This document shows positions 49,997 to 58,645 of a stretch of DNA of 63,388 bases, piece by piece. The notes beneath the pieces were generated by a model. It had not been told where the DNA came from, searched no databases, and saw only the letters and a program-made list of their open reading frames with translations. The stretch comes from an uncultured Acetatifactor sp. (GTDB lineage: Bacteria > Bacillota > Clostridia > Lachnospirales > Lachnospiraceae), in assembly GCA_910579755.1 (NCBI GenBank), contig CAJTVB010000021.1:1-63388 (forward strand), given 5' to 3'. Made by a program: the position numbers and the translations under genes. Positions within the stretch are counted from its first letter, which is position 1. Each line of letters begins with the position of its first letter.

Positions 49997-50630
49997 CTAA
50001 AATCCTCCTTCTCGCCTCTTCAAATTTTTTTGCCCGTTCCTCCAGCTGCTCCTGCGTAAGATCCGCTCTGGGATCCGGTGGACGCTCCGTGGTCTCTATC
50101 CTCGGTACCGGTTTTTCTTCAATGGGCGGAATATACTGCTCTTGCAACAATGCCTTCCCCTTTGCCACAAATTCCGGCAACTGATTACTTTCTTGCAGAG
50201 CTCCGGCCTTGGCCTCGTATGCTTCCCTGAAATTCGCTCTGTCGGCCGCCTGATTTTCACTCAGGCACAGCCTGGTCCATCCAAGGTTCTTTACCACAGC
50301 CAAAGTCATTTCATCCATGGTTTCATAGGCTTCATGCGGGCGCTCCCGGCCATATGTGGATATCGCTTTCTGTACCACACCCCACGCCTCGTCAAAACTG
50401 AGTGCTGGCCGTCTGCACCGCTCCATACACAACTTTCGGATTTCTGCTATGTTCGGGGGAAATACATTGGTGCATATATGCTCCATAACGGCATTTTCAG
50501 CCACTTCGTAGGGGATATCTTTCAGCATCAGGTACCAGAAATCCATTGATGCCGAATCCTCCAGTATCCTTGATGCCGGATAAGCCGATTTAATCCCGAT
50601 TGTCAATGTTGCAAACTGCTGTTTATCCAT
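49989..50630 (-). CDS. Helicase loader-like protein (G39P/DnaI type)
   Basis: A protein of about 213 residues from the ATG at 50630. It begins DKQQFATLTIGIKSAYPASR and has AENAVMEHICTNVFPPNIAE then IRKLCMERC, the pattern of phage G39P-type helicase loaders. A long charged linker (PRIETTERPPDPRADLTQEQ) and coiled C-terminus follow. It lies directly after the replication initiator gene, as in SPP1-like modules. It should bring the replicative helicase, here probably the host's, to the origin. Confidence 0.75.
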   Translation of the reverse strand: MDKQQFATLTIGIKSAYPASRILEDSASMDFWYLMLKDIPYEVAENAVMEHICTNVFPPNIAEIRKLCMERCRRPALSFDEAWGVVQKAISTYGRERPHEAYETMDEMTLAVVKNLGWTRLCLSENQAADRANFREAYEAKAGALQESNQLPEFVAKGKALLQEQYIPPIEEKPVPRIETTERPPDPRADLTQEQLEERAKKFEEARRRILGG

Positions 50631-51417
50631 TGTTCGCCCACTCCCTCGCTCCTGCCGCAAACCGCTCTACCCCGGAAGCACCTGCCATTCCCTGGTTATA
50701 TGCCGGTCTGTACCCCGGCGTTCCTCCGCGATCCTGCTCCTTTTGCAGCCATGTAGTGATAAATCGCGTGATCCCCCTTGCTGTCTTCCTCTTGGTCGGA
50801 TTGGACAGCAGCCACCCTTTCATGTTCCGCAGGCACTGCATCACATCAACAGCCGGGTAAAGCGCCATCCACCCCTCCGCATCTCTCTGCGTGACAGGGT
50901 ATTCTTCCCCGGTATTCAAGGGGAGCGTGATCACCGGCGGCTCCGCAGCTGCTTTCTGCTCGGAGCATATATCCGCATTGGATTCCGATTCGGATTTGGA
51001 TTCCGATTGGATTGGATTACGGACGCATTTGTTGTCCGATGATTCCTTTTGCTGTCCTTTGCTGTCATTTGACAGCAAAAGTTCGCAATCGCATGTGTAC
51101 CCCGGATATTTACTTTTCTGGTTACGGATCCTCTGATGTTCCGCCCAAGTTACCAATTGCAGGTACGGTCTTCCCTGTGCCTTATACACTCGGACCAAGC
51201 CTACCGCCGACAACTTATCAAGCGCCTTATCAATATCCTTTTCCGTAACATCCTTTAAGGGAAAGCATGAACCCTTGATTATCTTTGCCCTGCCGTCATA
51301 TCTCCCAAAATCATCACAGATCACAATCAGCCTATAGAACAGAACTTCTTCAAACCAGGATAAGGAATCTATTTCTTCGCTTCTGCAAATGCTCTCTTTC
51401 AATATCCTGTTTGGCAT
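50623..51417 (-). CDS. Replication initiator with origin-like linker
   Basis: A 264-residue replisome organiser. The N-terminal 110 residues form a winged-helix domain (PNRILKESICRSEEIDSLSW, FEEVLFYRLIVICDDFGRYD and RPYLQLVTWAEHQRIRNQ). A Ser/Glu-rich linker (ESKSESESNADI) is encoded by repetitive DNA, likely the origin. The C-terminal 80 residues have VMQCLRNMKGWLLSNPTKRK and GITRFITTWLQKEQDR. Initiators of this type bind iterons within their own gene, as lambda O does. It overlaps the helicase loader gene by 8 bases. Confidence 0.85.
   Translation of the reverse strand: MPNRILKESICRSEEIDSLSWFEEVLFYRLIVICDDFGRYDGRAKIIKGSCFPLKDVTEKDIDKALDKLSAVGLVRVYKAQGRPYLQLVTWAEHQRIRNQKSKYPGYTCDCELLLSNDSKGQQKESSDNKCVRNPIQSESKSESESNADICSEQKAAAEPPVITLPLNTGEEYPVTQRDAEGWMALYPAVDVMQCLRNMKGWLLSNPTKRKTARGITRFITTWLQKEQDRGGTPGYRPAYNQGMAGASGVERFAAGAREWANNG
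50968..51027 (-). repeat. Origin-like repeat, copy A (inside initiator gene)
   Basis: A 60-base stretch identical to 59461-59520. It is made of GGATTCCGATT and GGATTGGATTACGG-type short repeats. Iteron-like DNA inside an initiator gene is the expected form of a phage replication origin. Confidence 0.8.
51047..51079. repeat. Inverted and direct TTTGCTGTC repeats in initiator gene
   Basis: TTTGCTGTCA (51058-51067) and TGACAGCAAA (51070-51079) form a perfect 10-base-arm inverted repeat. Another TTTTGCTGTC copy lies at 51047-51056. Similar GCTGTCA/TGACAGC elements recur in the copies at 34.1 and 59.5 kb. They are probable initiator-binding sites or a single-strand hairpin of the origin. Confidence 0.65.
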
Positions 51418-51436
51418 CCCACCACTCCTTTCATTT

Positions 51437-51460
51437 CCGGAGAGCGTTTCCGCCCTCCGG
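51437..51460. promoter_or_regulatory. Hairpin between sbcDC-like and initiator genes
   Basis: CCGGAG (51437-51442) pairs with CTCCGG (51455-51460). No T-run follows on the minus strand; instead the initiator's ribosome binding site does. It may stabilise or separate the mRNA ends. Confidence 0.45.
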
Positions 51461-51467
51461 CCTATTT

Positions 51468-54400
51468 CTAATAAATAACCTTGCTGCCCCTCTCAGTCTT
51501 TACGACATCCAAATTCTGGGGGAACCTGGCCTTCATGGTAGGATCGTGCGTGATTGCCATGATTTTAATGTTTCTGTACCGGCCCTGGATGGTTTCCAGT
51601 GCGTCACAGTATGCCTGAATCCCGTCCCCGTCCAAAAACGGCGGTTCGTCAATAAAGAGCATCCCTAGCTGGATCCCGGCAGATGATGACTTGATCTCCG
51701 CAAGGGCAAGGATAACTGAGAGGGAAGATTTTACCTTTTCACCTCCTGACTTCGACAGATACGGCAGTACGGATTTCCCATATTCCTCAATGAAAATATC
51801 CAGAGAAACCTTTTCCTTTCCGTTTTTCTGCATCCTTTCCAGCCGGAACTCCACACCCATTTTCCCGCCGGTCATCTGTCCCAAAATAGAATTGGATGTG
51901 GCCGTGAGCTGCGGGATAATGGAGCGGATAATCTGATGGGGGACACCGCTCTGGCTAAATGCAACTTTCAGGGCGTCATAATCTGCCGTTTCTTTTGCGT
52001 ATTCCGTCTGCTTTTCCTGCAAAGCTACAATCTCCTTTTTCAGTTTGGAGATCTGATCTGATCTCTGCTGCAGAGCTCCGATCTTCATCTGCTTTTCCCG
52101 TACCAGGGCATTGATGGAATCCACTTCCACATTCATGCTGGTAACAATGCCGGCCAGTTCCTCTATGCCGCTCATGGCTTGCGCCTCTTTGTCTGCTTCG
52201 GCCTGTTTTTCACTGATTTCCGCCTCGATCTCTGCCATTTCCGCCGCCAGTTCAAGCACCCGGCCCATTGCCGTGGTCTTCCTTTCCTCTGCCACCGGAA
52301 GCTGCTTTTCTTTTTCAATCCACGGACCGAGCGCTGTGATCGCACTCAGCACCTGTGCATGTTCCTCCGATACCTTGGCGTACCGGTCGCGCTCCCGCTC
52401 GGCCTCTGTGCCCTTTAATTTGGCCTCTGCAAGCCTTTTTTCTGCCCCAAGTATATTTGACTGCAAATGCTGTATATCGGCTTCCAACAGGGCAATCTTG
52501 CCTTCCCGTTGGTTGATGGCTTCAAGCTTTGCCATGTAGGGCTTCAACTCGGCTATCCTCTTCGATACTGCCGCCACTCTCCCGGCATCAAAGGGCAGTC
52601 CGGCCAGCTGCTCTTCTAACTCGGCAACCCGCTGATTGAGGGGCGCCGCCTGCTCCCCATAGGCTCTCTCCAGTTCCGCATATCGTCCGGGATAATCTTC
52701 AAGGGCCTGTTTTGCGGAAATCGCATCCGCCAGAAATCCGCATTTGGCCTGGGATATATCCACGCATTCCACATTGGAGAGCAGCTCCGCTTTCTTTTTC
52801 AGTCCGTCCTCCCCGAACTGCAGACGCTTTACGTCCGAATCATGCCGTGTGGTGATCTGCTGTAAATCGTACCTTGCCTGCGTCAGCTGTTTCTCCACCG
52901 CCCGGTATGCCCTTTCCTGTTCATATGCCTCATCCAGCAATTTCTTCTGCCGTTCGTACTCTGCGACGTTTTCTTTGATGACCGTATCCTGATCGGAAGG
53001 CTGCGCCCACGACAACTCATTTTCCTTTTGCCTTACCCGCGCTTTAAAAGCCTCAATAGCCTCCTGCTCTGATGCGGCCTGCCTCGCAAAGCCTTCCGCC
53101 TCCCGTTTCTTTGCAGAATACAGTGCGGATTCACTGGCCAGATTTCTTTCACGCTCCATGAGGGCGTTATACTCTGCGACCTTCCCTTCGATTTCCTGCC
53201 GACTGTCAAGGATAACCGAACAACTGTCTATAATCGCCTGCTGAGTGGCTCTATTTTGGCCTGTAGCAGCCTTTTTACTCTGCAGAGTAGAAATAGCTGT
53301 CAACAACTTCGTCCGCCTTTCTGCGGCTTCCTGTTGGTTTGTCAGGAGAAGCTTATTTTTATCCCGCTCTGCGATCTTCGCCTGCAAGCTGCTCTCATAT
53401 CCCGCCAGTTCCGTCCGGCAGTTCTCCAGTTCTTCATCCGGATTTCCAAAGCCGGATATCGTGCTCCTGTGGATCTCGACCTCCTGCTTCAGCTCACGGT
53501 TCTTTGCCCCATATACTTTTGCCTTATCCTGGGCGATCCTCTCCATGATTTGATAGACGCCCAGGCCGAGAAGCGTTCCGAGGACTTCCACCCGTTCCTC
53601 CGGCTTGGCCTGCAAGAAGAGCCCATACTGATCCTGCATGATCAGCGCACAGGACTTGAATGTGAAGCTATCCATACCGATGATATTCAAGATCTCCTGC
53701 TGGGTATCGTTTGCCCTTTCCTTTGAGCAGTCTTTCCATTCCCCTTCCATGAAACACGCAATATTCAGTGTTACCTTTCCGGAGCGGGCCCTGGTCCTTG
53801 TTACCCGATATTTCTTTTCCCCGATACGGAATGTGAACATAATGGCGCCGGACCGGACCGATTCATCATTCCGCAGCCAGGGGGATCTCCCAGTATCGTC
53901 CTTGATGATGCCCTCCCTCGGCTGCTCATAAAGGCAGTCAATTATGGCGTCCATGAACAGGCTGCTCTTCCCGGCTCCGTTCTGCCCATTGATGGTGCAG
54001 AATGTGATATCCTCAAAATTAAAGGTTTCATCCTCGTAGTTGCGGTAATTCTTGACTGAAATCTCCACCGGTTCAAATGTCCCGGTATTGGCCGCCGTTG
54101 GCATATTTGCCTCTGCCTCTGCGATAATGGGCCTTGCTTTCAGCACAAGCTCCTGCACCTTTTCCGGCTCTATCTGCTTCTCTTCAAGATATTTGATAAG
54201 ATTGGCTTCCGGATCCGTGGCTCCGGCCAGCTCCGTCCGGTTTGCAAATTCATCTATTTTATCCGGGAGGATCTCCCATACCATGAAAGCCCCGTCTTCA
54301 ATCAGCGTCCTCTCGATCAGCGCCTTATTCAGCGCTTTGCTGTTCTCCGCGGAGCAGCTATAATGGATCCGGACAATCCTATCTTTCACGGCCCCATTGT

Positions 54401-55316
54401 ACCGCCAGTAATTGTATGCCACATCATCCATGTCTCCAAGATTGATCGCTGTGATATCCGTGTCAGTAAAATCAAAAGTGATGAATTCCCTGATCGGTGT
54501 CTTGAAAAACCGGCTGTCCCATCCCCCAAACGGCATATCCGTGTGGATCCAGAATCCCCGCTCCTGTCCTTCGTCATTGAAATTCATGGCATTTATGGCG
54601 CCGGAGTAAAACCAATACTGGTTCATCAGGTTCTGCGGTCTGTGGATATGTCCCAGGGCTACCAGGTCATACCCCGCCGCCAGCAGAGCTTCCTGGGGGA
54701 TGATCGGCTCAAACTGCGTCAGCATCATCGTCTGCCCGCTTTCCGTATTGCATCCAGGGACGGTATAATGCGCCATAAGGATTTTTTTCTTACCAGGTCT
54801 GCACCGGACCCGCATTCCGGTAACGATATTGGAGAGTTCCTGCGTGAACACCTCATTTTCTTCCTCGCTGGAGAGGCCGGGGAACTTCGCCCGGTAAACT
54901 CCCCTGTCAAATCCCGGGAGGACCGCTATGTCAGCATCCTCAAATGCAAGGACCTCCGGCGTGGTGACAATATGCACATTCGGAACACCCTTGAACATTT
55001 CGGAGAGGACATTAAACTGTCCTGCTCCGTCATGGTTCGGCGTACCGCGCATGACCACTACCGCCTTAGAAACAGCCGCCAGCTCCTTGATATAGTGGAT
55101 TGCCATAATGATCTCTTCACAGCATCTGTCAGACCAGAGCCGGCCAACGTGGAACACATCACCGGAAACCAGAGAGAAATCCGGATGTTCCTCCTTTGCC
55201 ACTCTTATCAGTTCATCCATGCAGCGTTTCGTATCCTCTGTGCGGAGATTTACCCCATCCCTGACCGGGCTCCGGAACGTCCCGAAATGCCAGTCTGCCG
55301 TATGTAATATTTTCAT
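51468..55316 (-). CDS. Single-chain SbcD-SbcC (Mre11-Rad50-like) nuclease/ATPase fusion
   Basis: A 1282-residue fusion. Residues 1-400 are a calcineurin-like nuclease: ADWHFG (D8, H10), SGDVFH (D53), GTPNHD (H95), MAHYTV (H183) and LGHIHR (H223, H225). Residues about 415-1282 are an SMC-like ATPase: Walker A GQNGAGKSS near 444-452, a long coiled-coil middle, signature SGGEK (1190-1194) and Walker B MLFIDEPP near 1219-1226. The usual CxxC zinc hook at the coiled-coil apex is not seen; CVDISQAKC is the nearest. It should process DNA ends for recombination or replication. In most genomes these are two genes. Confidence 0.93.
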   Translation of the reverse strand: MKILHTADWHFGTFRSPVRDGVNLRTEDTKRCMDELIRVAKEEHPDFSLVSGDVFHVGRLWSDRCCEEIIMAIHYIKELAAVSKAVVVMRGTPNHDGAGQFNVLSEMFKGVPNVHIVTTPEVLAFEDADIAVLPGFDRGVYRAKFPGLSSEEENEVFTQELSNIVTGMRVRCRPGKKKILMAHYTVPGCNTESGQTMMLTQFEPIIPQEALLAAGYDLVALGHIHRPQNLMNQYWFYSGAINAMNFNDEGQERGFWIHTDMPFGGWDSRFFKTPIREFITFDFTDTDITAINLGDMDDVAYNYWRYNGAVKDRIVRIHYSCSAENSKALNKALIERTLIEDGAFMVWEILPDKIDEFANRTELAGATDPEANLIKYLEEKQIEPEKVQELVLKARPIIAEAEANMPTAANTGTFEPVEISVKNYRNYEDETFNFEDITFCTINGQNGAGKSSLFMDAIIDCLYEQPREGIIKDDTGRSPWLRNDESVRSGAIMFTFRIGEKKYRVTRTRARSGKVTLNIACFMEGEWKDCSKERANDTQQEILNIIGMDSFTFKSCALIMQDQYGLFLQAKPEERVEVLGTLLGLGVYQIMERIAQDKAKVYGAKNRELKQEVEIHRSTISGFGNPDEELENCRTELAGYESSLQAKIAERDKNKLLLTNQQEAAERRTKLLTAISTLQSKKAATGQNRATQQAIIDSCSVILDSRQEIEGKVAEYNALMERERNLASESALYSAKKREAEGFARQAASEQEAIEAFKARVRQKENELSWAQPSDQDTVIKENVAEYERQKKLLDEAYEQERAYRAVEKQLTQARYDLQQITTRHDSDVKRLQFGEDGLKKKAELLSNVECVDISQAKCGFLADAISAKQALEDYPGRYAELERAYGEQAAPLNQRVAELEEQLAGLPFDAGRVAAVSKRIAELKPYMAKLEAINQREGKIALLEADIQHLQSNILGAEKRLAEAKLKGTEAERERDRYAKVSEEHAQVLSAITALGPWIEKEKQLPVAEERKTTAMGRVLELAAEMAEIEAEISEKQAEADKEAQAMSGIEELAGIVTSMNVEVDSINALVREKQMKIGALQQRSDQISKLKKEIVALQEKQTEYAKETADYDALKVAFSQSGVPHQIIRSIIPQLTATSNSILGQMTGGKMGVEFRLERMQKNGKEKVSLDIFIEEYGKSVLPYLSKSGGEKVKSSLSVILALAEIKSSSAGIQLGMLFIDEPPFLDGDGIQAYCDALETIQGRYRNIKIMAITHDPTMKARFPQNLDVVKTERGSKVIY

Positions 55317-55756
55317 AAGCTAAACGCCTCCTTTACCTCTTTCATTACCTCGATCATATGAGCCAGCTGCAGCTTCAGATTTTCAAAAACAGAATCCTCA
55401 ATGCCGCAGAAATCTATCCCGTCACTGCCCCATTCCTCTCCGACAAAGAGAATGTTCCCCATGATCGGATGGCCGTGCCTGTCAGTTTCATAGAGATAAC
55501 TGCCGACCGGATTCGGCTCGTTTTCCTTTAACAGCCCCTCCTCGTCAATCAGCATGCTTATACACTGCCCCAGCACTTTTGTCGGGCGGTTTTTCATATG
55601 CAGCTCTGTATACAATCTGCTCGGCATGATATGCTCATAAATATCGCAATGGTTCCCGATCAGTTCCCGCAGAAACCTGTTCTCCTCCGCATATCCCCCG
55701 GAAGGGAATTCATGCACTGTCAACTCAAGATCCGGTGAAATTTTAATCAGCTTCAT
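55313..55756 (-). CDS. DUF3846-like protein
   Basis: A protein of about 147 residues from the ATG at 55756, sharing a base with the upstream stop. It has LELTVHEFPSGGYAEENRFL near the start, NPVGSYLYETDRHGHPIMGN and ILFVGEEWGSDG, the DUF3846 pattern found in clostridial phages and mobile elements. The N-terminal domain is followed by an acidic helical end. Function unknown; it lies between the annealing and SbcDC-like genes. Confidence 0.7.
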   Translation of the reverse strand: MKLIKISPDLELTVHEFPSGGYAEENRFLRELIGNHCDIYEHIMPSRLYTELHMKNRPTKVLGQCISMLIDEEGLLKENEPNPVGSYLYETDRHGHPIMGNILFVGEEWGSDGIDFCGIEDSVFENLKLQLAHMIEVMKEVKEAFSL

Positions 55757-56922
55757 CACTTCCCCGCTCCCTTCTGGCACTTCATGCAAAGCGGCCTCCC
55801 AAATTTATTAAGGGAATACCCATACACCCTTTCGTTGATCTCCGCTCTGCATTCATCACAGAAATATCCGCTGGATTCTTCGCGGGGCGTCTCTGTCTGC
55901 TGGGCCGGCGGCTCCCGGCGTTCTGAGGTCTCCTGTGGCGATGCCTGCCGGTATTCCTCCTGAATATCATCATCTTCTGTACTCCGCTCCGATGTAAAAG
56001 CCGGATTGCTCAGATTTTCCTCCAGATCAAAAGCCTCATGGACAGCGTCCTCGAAAATCCCCATAGAGCTGATTGCCGGCGGCGCTGCTGCCGCGCCGAA
56101 CATATTCCCCATAGAATTCATTCCCTGCTGCAACATTGCCTGCCGCACAGTGGCATCCGAGTAATCCGGCGAGAATGTAACAGTGGGAACCGCAAACGGC
56201 TTTTTCAATTCGTTCAGCTGGTATGTACCTTTGATTCCCAGCAAAGCCCGGATAACCCGCAGGATTGCCCCCGTCTGTGCCTTTTCAGATGCCGTTTTCC
56301 TGAGAAGCGTCATGTTTACCAGAATGGAACGCTCAATGTATTTTTCCCGGTCACAGTCTGCAATCACATAATACTTTTCCGGTTTGTTCCATTTGTCCCG
56401 CTTCTCCGGATCCTCCCGCCATTCTCCTTTGAACATATCCGCTGCGGCCTTTGCCGCTCTCCAATCATGGATCCCCATAATGGATTTATCCATGAATTCG
56501 AGGCGGTATTTGGATTCTTCATCATCCAGACAGATCCGCTTCGTTTCTGCGTGTGTCTTGAAAGTCCCGTCCGGGAGCCGGAGTGCTCCATATGCCTTGC
56601 CGACATAAGTATTTGCATTTTCCCGAAAGACCGTTGTGTACTCCGGATGGAACTGGACGCCCGCCGCAGTCGCAAGCTTCATCAGGAGCGGCTTTGCCGG
56701 GGAGAAAACGTCTGCATAGATTGCTTTTCCGTTCCGATCCTCCCCGGTCTTGATATTTCCGACTTTAAAAATATCGCCGGAGTTCTCCGAGGTGTCGGCC
56801 ACAACCTCCATGACCGTACATTTGTAAAAGGGATTGATCTGCACTGATGTAGCTGCCGGTATCAGCAGATTGCAGTTCTGGTATTTTGACTGGATTTCAG
56901 TCAATGCATAAGAATTGTCCAT
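55756..56922 (-). CDS. Putative single-strand annealing/recombination protein with zinc motif
   Basis: A 388-residue protein. The first 250 residues look like a RecT/Erf-type annealing protein: INPFYKCTVMEVVADTSENS, FSPAKPLLMKLATAAGVQFH, TFKTHAETKRICLDDEESKY and ERSILVNMTLLRKTASEKAQ. The AQTGAILRVIRALLGI stretch is typical of such proteins. The C-terminus has CDECRAEINERVYGYSLNKF then CMKCQ, a zinc knuckle. It lies upstream of the SbcDC-like gene, the expected partner of an annealing protein. Exact family is not certain. Confidence 0.65.
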   Translation of the reverse strand: MDNSYALTEIQSKYQNCNLLIPAATSVQINPFYKCTVMEVVADTSENSGDIFKVGNIKTGEDRNGKAIYADVFSPAKPLLMKLATAAGVQFHPEYTTVFRENANTYVGKAYGALRLPDGTFKTHAETKRICLDDEESKYRLEFMDKSIMGIHDWRAAKAAADMFKGEWREDPEKRDKWNKPEKYYVIADCDREKYIERSILVNMTLLRKTASEKAQTGAILRVIRALLGIKGTYQLNELKKPFAVPTVTFSPDYSDATVRQAMLQQGMNSMGNMFGAAAAPPAISSMGIFEDAVHEAFDLEENLSNPAFTSERSTEDDDIQEEYRQASPQETSERREPPAQQTETPREESSGYFCDECRAEINERVYGYSLNKFGRPLCMKCQKGAGK

Positions 56923-57087
56923 AGATTTTCCTCCATATCGTCATTGATTTATTTGCTAAATCATGCCCTGATATGGTTTTCCGTAGAAGCCGCCCCGACA
57001 ATCTGCCGAGTGCTCTTTTCCCCATATTCTGCATGTTTATAGCCATTTTCATTGTCCTCTTTACCATATTGAAAAATTCCGCTTGCT
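56923..57087 (-). pseudogene. Degenerate repeat of 57088-57399 3' end
   Basis: About 60 bases near 56965-57025 resemble the 3' end of the next gene (57105-57165): both have AAGAGCACTCGGCA, then TACGG and AACCATAT in the same order. One frame reads FQYGKEDNENGYKHAEYGEK then STRQIVGAASTENHI and could be the frameshifted end of 57088-57399, whose own end reads EHSASCQSAPTDNHI. No start codon is present. It looks like an internally duplicated tail cut off by a frameshift. Confidence 0.45.
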
Positions 57088-57399
57088 TTATCCGGCAGGA
57101 ACTGCTACAATATGGTTATCCGTAGGGGCGCTCTGGCAACTTGCCGAGTGCTCTTTTTCCATGTCACGCAGCGCCCTGCACAGATCCATCGTAAATTTTG
57201 AGAAAACAAGGCTCCTGACATACTCTTCCGTCAGCTTTACCAGATACCAGTGCTGCAACACCACCGGCCTCCGTTCCCGCTGATAGATATACTCCTGCTT
57301 GCGCCGGGCGCATTCCAAAGCCTCCCGGAGCTGTTCATCTGTTATTGCGAAGCCCAGCAGTTCCTCTACCTCCTGTCTTTTCACTTCCTGTTTCTGCAT
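57088..57399 (-). CDS. Small helical early protein
   Basis: A protein of about 103 residues starting best at the ATG at 57399 (GGAGG 9 bases upstream). It has KQEVKRQEVEELLGFAITDE, RREREYIYQ-like charged helices, and a C-terminus EHSASCQSAPTDNHIVAVPA. Related sequence appears again just downstream, so the end may be shortened by a frameshift. Function unknown. Confidence 0.55.
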   Translation of the reverse strand: MQKQEVKRQEVEELLGFAITDEQLREALECARRKQEYIYQRERRPVVLQHWYLVKLTEEYVRSLVFSKFTMDLCRALRDMEKEHSASCQSAPTDNHIVAVPAG

Positions 57400-57610
57400 A
57401 CATTTCATCCTCCAAAACATTCAAAAATATATTAATCAGCTTATAAGCTGCCCAGGCCATCATAGGGATAAAAAAGTACTCCCCTCCGATAGCATCATAG
57501 CCACGCTCCAGATAGGCATAGCGTATAGCCCATTTCCCGGCCATGTATGTAACTGCCACAACATAAACTGCCACAACGGCAAGCCGCCTGATCCACTTCC
57601 ACCCGCTCAT
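57335..57610 (-). CDS. Small membrane protein next to SleB-like hydrolase
   Basis: A 91-residue protein with two likely membrane helices (RRLAVVAVYVVAVTYMAG and FFIPMMAWAAYKLINIFLNV) and a basic, Gly-rich tail. GGAGGGCGGGAG precedes the ATG, and its start overlaps the stop of the hydrolase gene by 4 bases. The pair resembles spore-lytic SleB/YpeB arrangements only in spirit: a wall hydrolase plus a membrane partner. Function is unknown. Confidence 0.6.
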   Translation of the reverse strand: MSGWKWIRRLAVVAVYVVAVTYMAGKWAIRYAYLERGYDAIGGEYFFIPMMAWAAYKLINIFLNVLEDEMYAETGSEKTGGRGTAGLRNNR

Positions 57611-58227
57611 CTCCCGCCCTCCTTATCCGTGTAAAAATAATGATTGCCATGCTGGAAAAGAAACTCCAGATGTTCCTCATGCCAGGTGGATTCGCTTTCA
57701 CTCTCAAAGTAGGTAGCGCCCATGCTTTCATCCCATCCATCCACTTCAATCAGGGAAAGAGCCAGCCAGCAATCGGCATCTGGCTCCACCCTGTCAAACC
57801 TTCCGCTGGCAACGGGGCTGAACTGCCTTGCCTGATAGATCACTTCTTCTACAGAATCAGGAAATCCACCGGCTTTCACACGGTTTAGAACCACCAGCAT
57901 GACCAGCGCCTTCCCCTCCGTATCCTCACTTTCCGCCTCTGCCATAGCGATTTTGGCGAGAAGATAAGAATCCTCCAGGCTCAGGCTCTCGCTTTCCGTT
58001 TGTGGCGGTTCCTCTGTTGGCTCAGGCATTGAGACCGGTTCAACTGATAATCGCCTCTCCTTTTCTTTTATCACCGGCTCCTCCTGACAGATTACAGCTT
58101 GCAGTTCCTCCCTCTGCCCTACTGCCGGACTTGCGCCGGCCGTGTCCGCCGTACTTATAAATGCTGCTGCAGACAATGCTGCAAGCCCTGCCACAGCCCC
58201 CAGGCTAACAATAACTTTTGCTTTCAC
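57607..58227 (-). CDS. SleB-like cell wall hydrolase (GTG start)
   Basis: A protein of about 206 residues starting at GTG 58227 (GGAGG 6 bases upstream). A signal-anchor (VIVSLGAVAGLAALSAAAFI) and a Pro/Glu-rich linker precede a Hydrolase_2 (SleB-type) domain: LLAKIAMAEAESEDTEGKAL, VVLNRVKAGGFPDSVEEVIY, QFSPVASGRFDRV and ATYFESESESTWHEEHLEF. The catalytic Glu lies in the AMAEAESE segment. The domain cuts cortex or vegetative peptidoglycan. It lies in early genes, far from lysis, so it may act during infection or in the lysogen. Confidence 0.85.
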   Translation of the reverse strand: MKAKVIVSLGAVAGLAALSAAAFISTADTAGASPAVGQREELQAVICQEEPVIKEKERRLSVEPVSMPEPTEEPPQTESESLSLEDSYLLAKIAMAEAESEDTEGKALVMLVVLNRVKAGGFPDSVEEVIYQARQFSPVASGRFDRVEPDADCWLALSLIEVDGWDESMGATYFESESESTWHEEHLEFLFQHGNHYFYTDKEGGR

Positions 58228-58396
58228 GGCGGACCTCCCCACTGTCGAACACAAAAGCAAGCTGTCTCGCCTTCGGCTCCATTTTCAAATGCCGGCTGAA
58301 AAACTCCTGTTTCTTTTCCGCTTCCTCCCGGCAATCGCACCTTTCGCCCGGATCCAGCGAAGCTCCGCAATCCGGACAGGTTCTGTAAAAAGCCAT
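58205..58396 (-). CDS. Small zinc-ribbon protein
   Basis: A protein of about 63 residues from the ATG at 58396 (AGGAGG upstream). It has CPDCGASLDPGERCDCREEA, a Cys4 ribbon, then a basic helical end. It overlaps the SleB-like start by 23 bases. Function unknown. Confidence 0.6.
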   Translation of the reverse strand: MAFYRTCPDCGASLDPGERCDCREEAEKKQEFFSRHLKMEPKARQLAFVFDSGEVRRESKSYC

Positions 58397-58406
58397 AGCG
58401 CACCTC

Positions 58407-58631
58407 CTATTCTTCAATCATGCACCGCTCCAAAAAATACTTTCGCGGTACTTTTCCCTGCGGATACGCCGGCGTCAGCTTGCCGGCTTCTATGAGTTCC
58501 TCCCTGAGCTTTCTTATCAGCTCATAGGCTTTGTTTTCTTTGCAACCGAGATACTCCATAACCTCTGTAACCCCGCAATAGTATTTGCCGGGGGAAGAGA
58601 TTACGCCCGGCGCCGCTGCCAATGCTCCCAT
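58407..58631 (-). CDS. Small excisionase-like HTH protein
   Basis: A protein of about 74 residues from the ATG at 58631 (AAGGAGGG 5 bases upstream). It has KYYCGVTEVMEYLGCKENKA then YELIRKLREELIEAGKLTPA and PQGKVPRKYFLERC, the winged-helix pattern of MerR/excisionase-type HTH_17 proteins. It could direct excision with the integrase at 61683 or regulate early genes. Confidence 0.7.
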   Translation of the reverse strand: MGALAAAPGVISSPGKYYCGVTEVMEYLGCKENKAYELIRKLREELIEAGKLTPAYPQGKVPRKYFLERCMIEE

Positions 58632-58645
58632 GCAATCCCTCCTTC

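Noticed and set aside
54363..55307. Long plus-strand open frame of about 314 codons opposite the SbcDC-like gene
   Set aside because: It is the antisense of strongly conserved nuclease motifs, has no ribosome binding site, and its predicted sequence has no recognisable domain.
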